From Streptoverticillium olivoreticuli subsp. olivoreticuli (lineage in GTDB: Bacteria; Actinomycetota; Actinomycetes; Streptomycetales; Streptomycetaceae): DNA of 64,000 bases. The notes under the pieces are model-generated. The model did no database searches. It was not told the origin of the DNA and saw nothing but the letters and a program-made list of their open reading frames with translations. The stretch covers positions 7,777,501 to 7,841,500 of the forward strand of contig NZ_CP031455.1 of assembly GCF_003391135.1 (NCBI RefSeq), in the 5' to 3' direction. Each line of letters begins with the position of its first letter. Position 1 is the first letter of the stretch. Positions 59,847 to 64,000 of this stretch are shown here, in pieces. A program made the translations under genes and the position numbers.

Positions 59847-60877
59847 CCACCACGGCCGACGGCCCGGCGTACACCGCCGAACAGGTCTGGCTGCCCGCCT
59901 CCGAGCGGCTCACCGACTGGGACTTCGCCTTCCACGACCTGATGCTCGGCGACGACCTGCGGATGGAGGCCTTCCGCGCCGCCGTCCTGGAGGCCGTACG
60001 CCCCGGCACCACCGTCCTCGACCTGGGCACCGGCACCGGCATCCTCGCCCAGTGGGCCCTGGAGGCGGGCGCCCGCCGGGTCTACGGCATCGAGCTCAAC
60101 GCCGACGTGCTGCGCACCGCCCGCGACCGGGTGGCGGCAGCGGGCCACGGCGACCGGTTCCTCCCCGTCCACGGCCTCTCCTTCGACGTGGACCTGCCCG
60201 AGCGGGTCGACGTCGTCATCTCGGAGATCATGGGCAACCTCGCCGACAACGAGGGGTTCGCCACGATCCTCGCCGACGCGCGCCGCCGCTTCCTCGCGCC
60301 CGGCGGCGCGATGCTCCCGCGGCGGGTGGAGAGCTACCTCGTCCCGGTGACCGCCGCCCGCGCCCACGCCCAGGTGCGGGCCGGCACCCCGCAGGACGGC
60401 GGCGGGGCCGGCCGGTTCGCCGAGCTGCTGCGCGACCGGGGGGCCCGCGGCCCGTTCGACCTCTACTACGACGTGGTCCTGCCGCTGGACGGCCACCTCT
60501 CCGCGCCGCGGATCGTCCGCATCTACGACCTGGAGCAGGGGGAGCCGTCCGCGACGTACGAAGTGCCGCTCGTCTTCACCGTGCACCGTGACGGGGTGCT
60601 GAGCGGCTTCAAGGGGTACTTCGTGGCGACGCTCTCGGACACGGTGGCCCTGGACATATCCGGTGACGGGATCGCGGAGCGGACGGCCTCCGACAGCTGG
60701 AAGCACTGTTTCCTGCCGATCGAGGACCAGGTTCCGGTGCGGCGGGGGGACCGGGTCGTGCTCACGTTCTGCCGGAGCGGCACGGACGGGCCCTTCGGGC
60801 AGAGCTACCGGTGGGAGGGGCGGGTCCTCTCGGAGGGGAAGGAGGTCGCGCGGTTCGCGCACAGCACTGCCGCGTGA
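59843..60877 (+). CDS. PRMT-like SAM-dependent methyltransferase
   Basis: A 344-aa class I methyltransferase with the PRMT architecture. Its SAM site is VLDLGTGTGILAQWALEAGA followed by GIELN. The double-E loop reads SEIMGNLADNEG, with both Glu that bind a guanidinium group, and a beta-barrel domain follows (about 190-340). It is translationally coupled to rohT. PRMTs methylate arginine guanidinium nitrogens of proteins; here a small guanidine or imidazole intermediate, or a self-protection target, is conceivable. The role is unknown. Confidence 0.8.
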   Translation: MTTTADGPAYTAEQVWLPASERLTDWDFAFHDLMLGDDLRMEAFRAAVLEAVRPGTTVLDLGTGTGILAQWALEAGARRVYGIELNADVLRTARDRVAAAGHGDRFLPVHGLSFDVDLPERVDVVISEIMGNLADNEGFATILADARRRFLAPGGAMLPRRVESYLVPVTAARAHAQVRAGTPQDGGGAGRFAELLRDRGARGPFDLYYDVVLPLDGHLSAPRIVRIYDLEQGEPSATYEVPLVFTVHRDGVLSGFKGYFVATLSDTVALDISGDGIAERTASDSWKHCFLPIEDQVPVRRGDRVVLTFCRSGTDGPFGQSYRWEGRVLSEGKEVARFAHSTAA

Positions 60878-60971
60878 CCGGTGCCGACCGGCCTGACCCC
60901 GCACCCCGCACCACCCACACATCACCCACAAGAGCAAGCGCAACGTACGACATCACGGGGGAGCACAACTG

Positions 60972-63900
60972 ATGGCAACACCCATTCGCACGTACGACGT
61001 CGTCGCCCTGCACGTCCCCATCGCCTACAACGCGTTCGGCGACTACGACTCCAACGGCGCCCTCTACACGCTCGCCGACGACGCGGAGGAGCTGCGGTCC
61101 CTCGCGGCGACCTGGCCGTCGCCCTTCCCGGACTACCTCAAGGAGCCCGAGCGGGTGCCGGAGCCGCACCCGCTGGCCCGGCCCCTCGTCCTGCGGGTGC
61201 GCCGCGGCGAGCGGCTGCGCGTGCGCCTGACCAACGAGCTCGACCGCCCCACGGGCATCACCATGCAGGGCGTGCAGTACGACGCCCGCACCCAGGACGG
61301 CCTGGCCGTCGGGCTCAACCCCGACTCCAGCGTCCCGCCCGGCGGCACCCGCACCTATGAGTGGACGTGCGAGCACGAAGGGGTCTTCCACTTCGGCGAC
61401 ATGGCCGACCCGCGCGGTGAGGGCGCCCAGAGCCACGGCCTCATCGGCGCCCTCGTGGTGGAGGCGCGGGACGCCACCTGGAGCGACCCGGAGACCGGCA
61501 GCGACCTCGCGTCCGGGCTCTACGCGGACGTGCACCTGCCCGACCGCAGCTTCCGCGAGTTCGTCATCTTCATGATGGAGTACCCCAGCAACGACAACCC
61601 CGCCGACGTCTCCGCCCTGATGCCCATGGGCGGGATGCACTCCATGGACACGCCGGCCGGCCCGGCCCACGCGGCCCCGGCCGCCCCCCTGTCCCCGGGC
61701 CTGCGGGCCGCGGGCGGCCGGGGCCCGGACACCCTCGCCGACCTCACCCCGCCCAACCTCGCCATGCTCCCGGTCAACCTCCGCATCGAGCCCATGGAAT
61801 GGCGGATGTACCGCTACCAGCAGATGCTGGACAGCGGGCGGCTCGACCCGGTGCGCGACGCCCAGACGGGCGAGGAGATGCACCACAGCTCGTGGATGTT
61901 CGGCGACCCCGCGACCCCGGTCCTGCGCGGCTACCAGGGCGACCCCGCGGTGATCCGGCTGGTCCACGGCGGCATGCGCGACACCCACGTCTTCCACACC
62001 CACCTCCACCAGTGGCGCACCGACCCGGCCGACCCGCAGTCCCCGATCGTGGACTCCGTCAGCATCAGCCCCCAGGAGGGCCTGACCCTGGAGCTGATCG
62101 GCGGCCTCGGCTCCGCTCAGGCGGCCGTCGGCGACGCGATCTGGCACTGCCACATGTACGTCCACTTCCACATGGGCATGTGGGGCCTCTTCCGGATGTT
62201 CGACACCCTCCAGGACGGCACCGGGACCTACCCCGACGGCACCCCGATCACGGCCCTCGCCCCGCTCCCGCACCGCGCCCCGCCGCCGCTGCCCACGCCC
62301 GAGAGGCCCGGCTTCCCGAACTTCATGCGGGAAGTCGCCTCCTACCCGCAGAAGTCGCCCCGGCCGCCGCGCACCCCGCACCAGCCCATCGGCATGGGCC
62401 GCGAGCCCAGCCCGCTGGAGGCCGCCGCCTTCTGCCCGGACCCCCAGCCCGGCGAGGCCTTCACCAAGATCGGCCCACCGGACGCGCCCGTACGCCGCTA
62501 CCACCTGGTCGCCACCACCGGCACCGTCTACTACCACGGCGACCCCACCGCCGAGCACGGCATGACCTGGCACGACCACCGCGGACACTTCTTCGTCCTC
62601 GCCGAGGAGCTCGAGGAGGCGGGCGGGCTCGAGGAGTTCCGGCGGCAGCTCGAGGCGGGCGAGCGCACGGTCGAGCCCCTGGTCATCCGGGCCCGCAAGG
62701 GCGAGGTCCTGGAACTCACCCTCACCAACGCGCTGCCCACCGGCCCCCAGAAGGAGAGCGCCTTCGACCCCCGGCTGCCCTTCCAGCCCGAGTGCGGACT
62801 CCACACCCACCTCGTCAAATACGACCCCCTGATCTCCGACGGCTCCAGCATCGGCTGGAACTACATCTCCGGCACCACCACCGTCGACCAGGGCGCGGAG
62901 GACTTCGGCCGCTACAACTCCTGGACCTACCGCTGGTATGTGAACGAGGAGTTCGGCACCGTCTTCTTCCACGACCACCTGCTCGCCAACTACCGCCAGC
63001 GCCACGGCCTCTTCGGCGCGATGATCGCCGAGGCCGAGGACGCGCAGTGGTTCGAGCCCGCCGACGGGACGACTCCGCTGCGCCGCGGCACCCAGGCCGT
63101 CGTGAAGCGCCCGGAGGGCCAGTTCCGCGAATTCGTGCTGGCCGTCGCCGACTTCGTGCCCCTCGTCGAGCACATGCAGATGGACGGCGCGCAGATGACC
63201 GGTGGCCACGGCGGGCCCATCAACCCGCCCCCGACCCCCGGCGCCCCCGACGACCAGGGCGTGATGGCCGTCAACTACCGCTGCGAACCCCTGTCGGAGC
63301 GCGGCGGCGACCCGGCCGACTGGTTCGCCAGCAGGGTCCACGGCGACCCGGGCACCCCCCTGCTCCACGCCTACCCCGGTGAGCAGATCCGGCTGCACGT
63401 CCTCCAGGGCTCGCACGACCTCCAGCACAGCTTCACCACCAACGGGCTGCGCTGGCGCGAGTGGCGCGGACGCCCCGACACCCCCTGGCGCGGCCAGCGG
63501 ACCCTGGGCATCTCCAACACCGCCGACCTCGACCTCGACCCCCGGCAGGGGCCGGGCGACCACCTCTGGTCCTTCGGCGCGACCGACGACCTCTGGCTGG
63601 GCTGCTGGGGACTCCTGCGCCTGCACGGCAGCCCCCGGCCGGGCCTCGCCGCCCTGCCCTCCGCCGCCCCGGCCCTCGGCCACCTGCCGCCCAAGCAGCT
63701 CGTCCGCCGCTTCACCGTCCGCGCCAAGGCCCGCGACATCCTCTACAGCGACAAGCGCGTCGACCCGTACGGGCTCGTCTACGAGGTCGACGGCGAGGAG
63801 CGGCAGGGCCCGCTGGTGCTGCGCTGCCGGGAGGGCGAATGGGTCGAGGTGACCCTGATCAACGAGCTGGACGGGCCGCCGCCCGCGAGCGCCTTCGACC

Positions 63901-64000
63901 CCCCGCTGCTGGCCAAGGACGACCCCGGCTCCCGGGTGCTGTCCGGCCGGGTGTCCCTGCACCCGACCCGCCTGCGCTACGACGTCCTCACCGACGACGG
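60972..64000 (+). CDS. Very large multicopper oxidase, 3' end cut by window
   Basis: At least 1009 residues with no stop before the edge. No signal peptide: it starts MATPIRTYDV, so cytoplasmic. Copper motifs are spread over several cupredoxin domains. FHTHLH (about 341) and WHCHMYVHFHMG (about 390) lie in one part. ECGLHTHLVKYD (about 609), FFHDHLLANYRQRHGLFG (about 666) and GSHDLQHSF (about 815) lie in the rest. The motif order differs from two- or three-domain laccases. It begins 94 nt after the methyltransferase gene, so it may belong to the azomycin-type operon. Substrate unknown. Confidence 0.82.
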   Translation, partial: MATPIRTYDVVALHVPIAYNAFGDYDSNGALYTLADDAEELRSLAATWPSPFPDYLKEPERVPEPHPLARPLVLRVRRGERLRVRLTNELDRPTGITMQGVQYDARTQDGLAVGLNPDSSVPPGGTRTYEWTCEHEGVFHFGDMADPRGEGAQSHGLIGALVVEARDATWSDPETGSDLASGLYADVHLPDRSFREFVIFMMEYPSNDNPADVSALMPMGGMHSMDTPAGPAHAAPAAPLSPGLRAAGGRGPDTLADLTPPNLAMLPVNLRIEPMEWRMYRYQQMLDSGRLDPVRDAQTGEEMHHSSWMFGDPATPVLRGYQGDPAVIRLVHGGMRDTHVFHTHLHQWRTDPADPQSPIVDSVSISPQEGLTLELIGGLGSAQAAVGDAIWHCHMYVHFHMGMWGLFRMFDTLQDGTGTYPDGTPITALAPLPHRAPPPLPTPERPGFPNFMREVASYPQKSPRPPRTPHQPIGMGREPSPLEAAAFCPDPQPGEAFTKIGPPDAPVRRYHLVATTGTVYYHGDPTAEHGMTWHDHRGHFFVLAEELEEAGGLEEFRRQLEAGERTVEPLVIRARKGEVLELTLTNALPTGPQKESAFDPRLPFQPECGLHTHLVKYDPLISDGSSIGWNYISGTTTVDQGAEDFGRYNSWTYRWYVNEEFGTVFFHDHLLANYRQRHGLFGAMIAEAEDAQWFEPADGTTPLRRGTQAVVKRPEGQFREFVLAVADFVPLVEHMQMDGAQMTGGHGGPINPPPTPGAPDDQGVMAVNYRCEPLSERGGDPADWFASRVHGDPGTPLLHAYPGEQIRLHVLQGSHDLQHSFTTNGLRWREWRGRPDTPWRGQRTLGISNTADLDLDPRQGPGDHLWSFGATDDLWLGCWGLLRLHGSPRPGLAALPSAAPALGHLPPKQLVRRFTVRAKARDILYSDKRVDPYGLVYEVDGEERQGPLVLRCREGEWVEVTLINELDGPPPASAFDPPLLAKDDPGSRVLSGRVSLHPTRLRYDVLTDD

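Noticed and set aside
60762..63962. A 1,066-codon open frame on the minus strand
   Set aside because: It mirrors the multicopper oxidase and methyltransferase genes, which have clear motifs; the antisense product is Val/Gly/Asp/Arg low-complexity.

Overview
The window reads as chromosomal DNA of a Streptomyces or a close relative. Base composition is very GC-rich with strong G/C bias at third codon positions. GTG starts and 4-nt start/stop overlaps are common. Gene types are typical: deazaflavin-dependent nitroreductase, mycothiol-type isomerase, DUF5996, EACC1/caspase conflict genes, a bL37-like mini-gene and many small regulators. No phage, transposon, CRISPR array or rRNA was found. One tRNA (Lys, CTT) is present. 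The first gene and the last gene are cut by the window edges.

Layout. 1-2.4 kb: a truncated secreted protein, a 2H phosphoesterase, a small secreted Cys protein and an alpha/beta hydrolase. 2.5-8.1 kb: a MacB/FtsX-type ABC transporter beside a two-component system, with three GTATCGG repeats spaced exactly 22 bp in front of the transporter. 8.5-9.6 kb: nickel/cobalt permease. 9.7-15.5 kb: three NHL beta-propeller proteins, two of them a tandem duplication of about 2.33 kb. 15.7-19 kb: UDP-GlcNAc 2-epimerase divergent from a membrane glycosyltransferase with a coupled small membrane protein. 19-21.7 kb: FadH-type reductase and PadR regulator. 21.8-26.7 kb: EACC1 plus a 1514-residue caspase-STAND-TM-WD40 protein, a predicted immune or cell-death module with a TTA (bldA) codon. 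26.8-41 kb: mostly housekeeping and accessory metabolism (MarR/ABC-2 exporter pair, AnmK with an MFS transporter, KimA-like permease, SDR, a 24-aa bL37-like gene, GNAT, strictosidine-synthase-like protein). 41-48.5 kb: ArsR with a fused ABC transporter, an acyltransferase, and a P1B-4 metal ATPase divergent from its ArsR sensor. 48.7-51.9 kb: ornithine-lipid-type operon (OlsB, OlsA-like, ACP, ketosynthase). 51.9-55.5 kb: tRNA-Lys, Tat metallophosphoesterase, MarR with rhodanese and YceI.

55.7-64 kb holds the most recognisable pathway: five overlapping genes in the order PLP enzyme, small protein, DapA-like aldolase, heme-oxygenase-like diiron enzyme and Rieske ferredoxin. This matches rohP-Q-R-S-T, which turn L-arginine into azomycin (2-nitroimidazole). 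They are preceded by a good promoter and two coupled mini-ORFs, the first Arg-rich as expected of an attenuation leader. They continue without a gap into a PRMT-like methyltransferase, then a very large multicopper oxidase, neither of which the basic azomycin route needs.

Several regulator or first genes (21768, 37735 minus, 41143, 48098, 54440 minus) have a TAnnnT box exactly 6 nt before the start codon and no ribosome site, so they look leaderless. All assignments come from reading the sequence; no database search was run.
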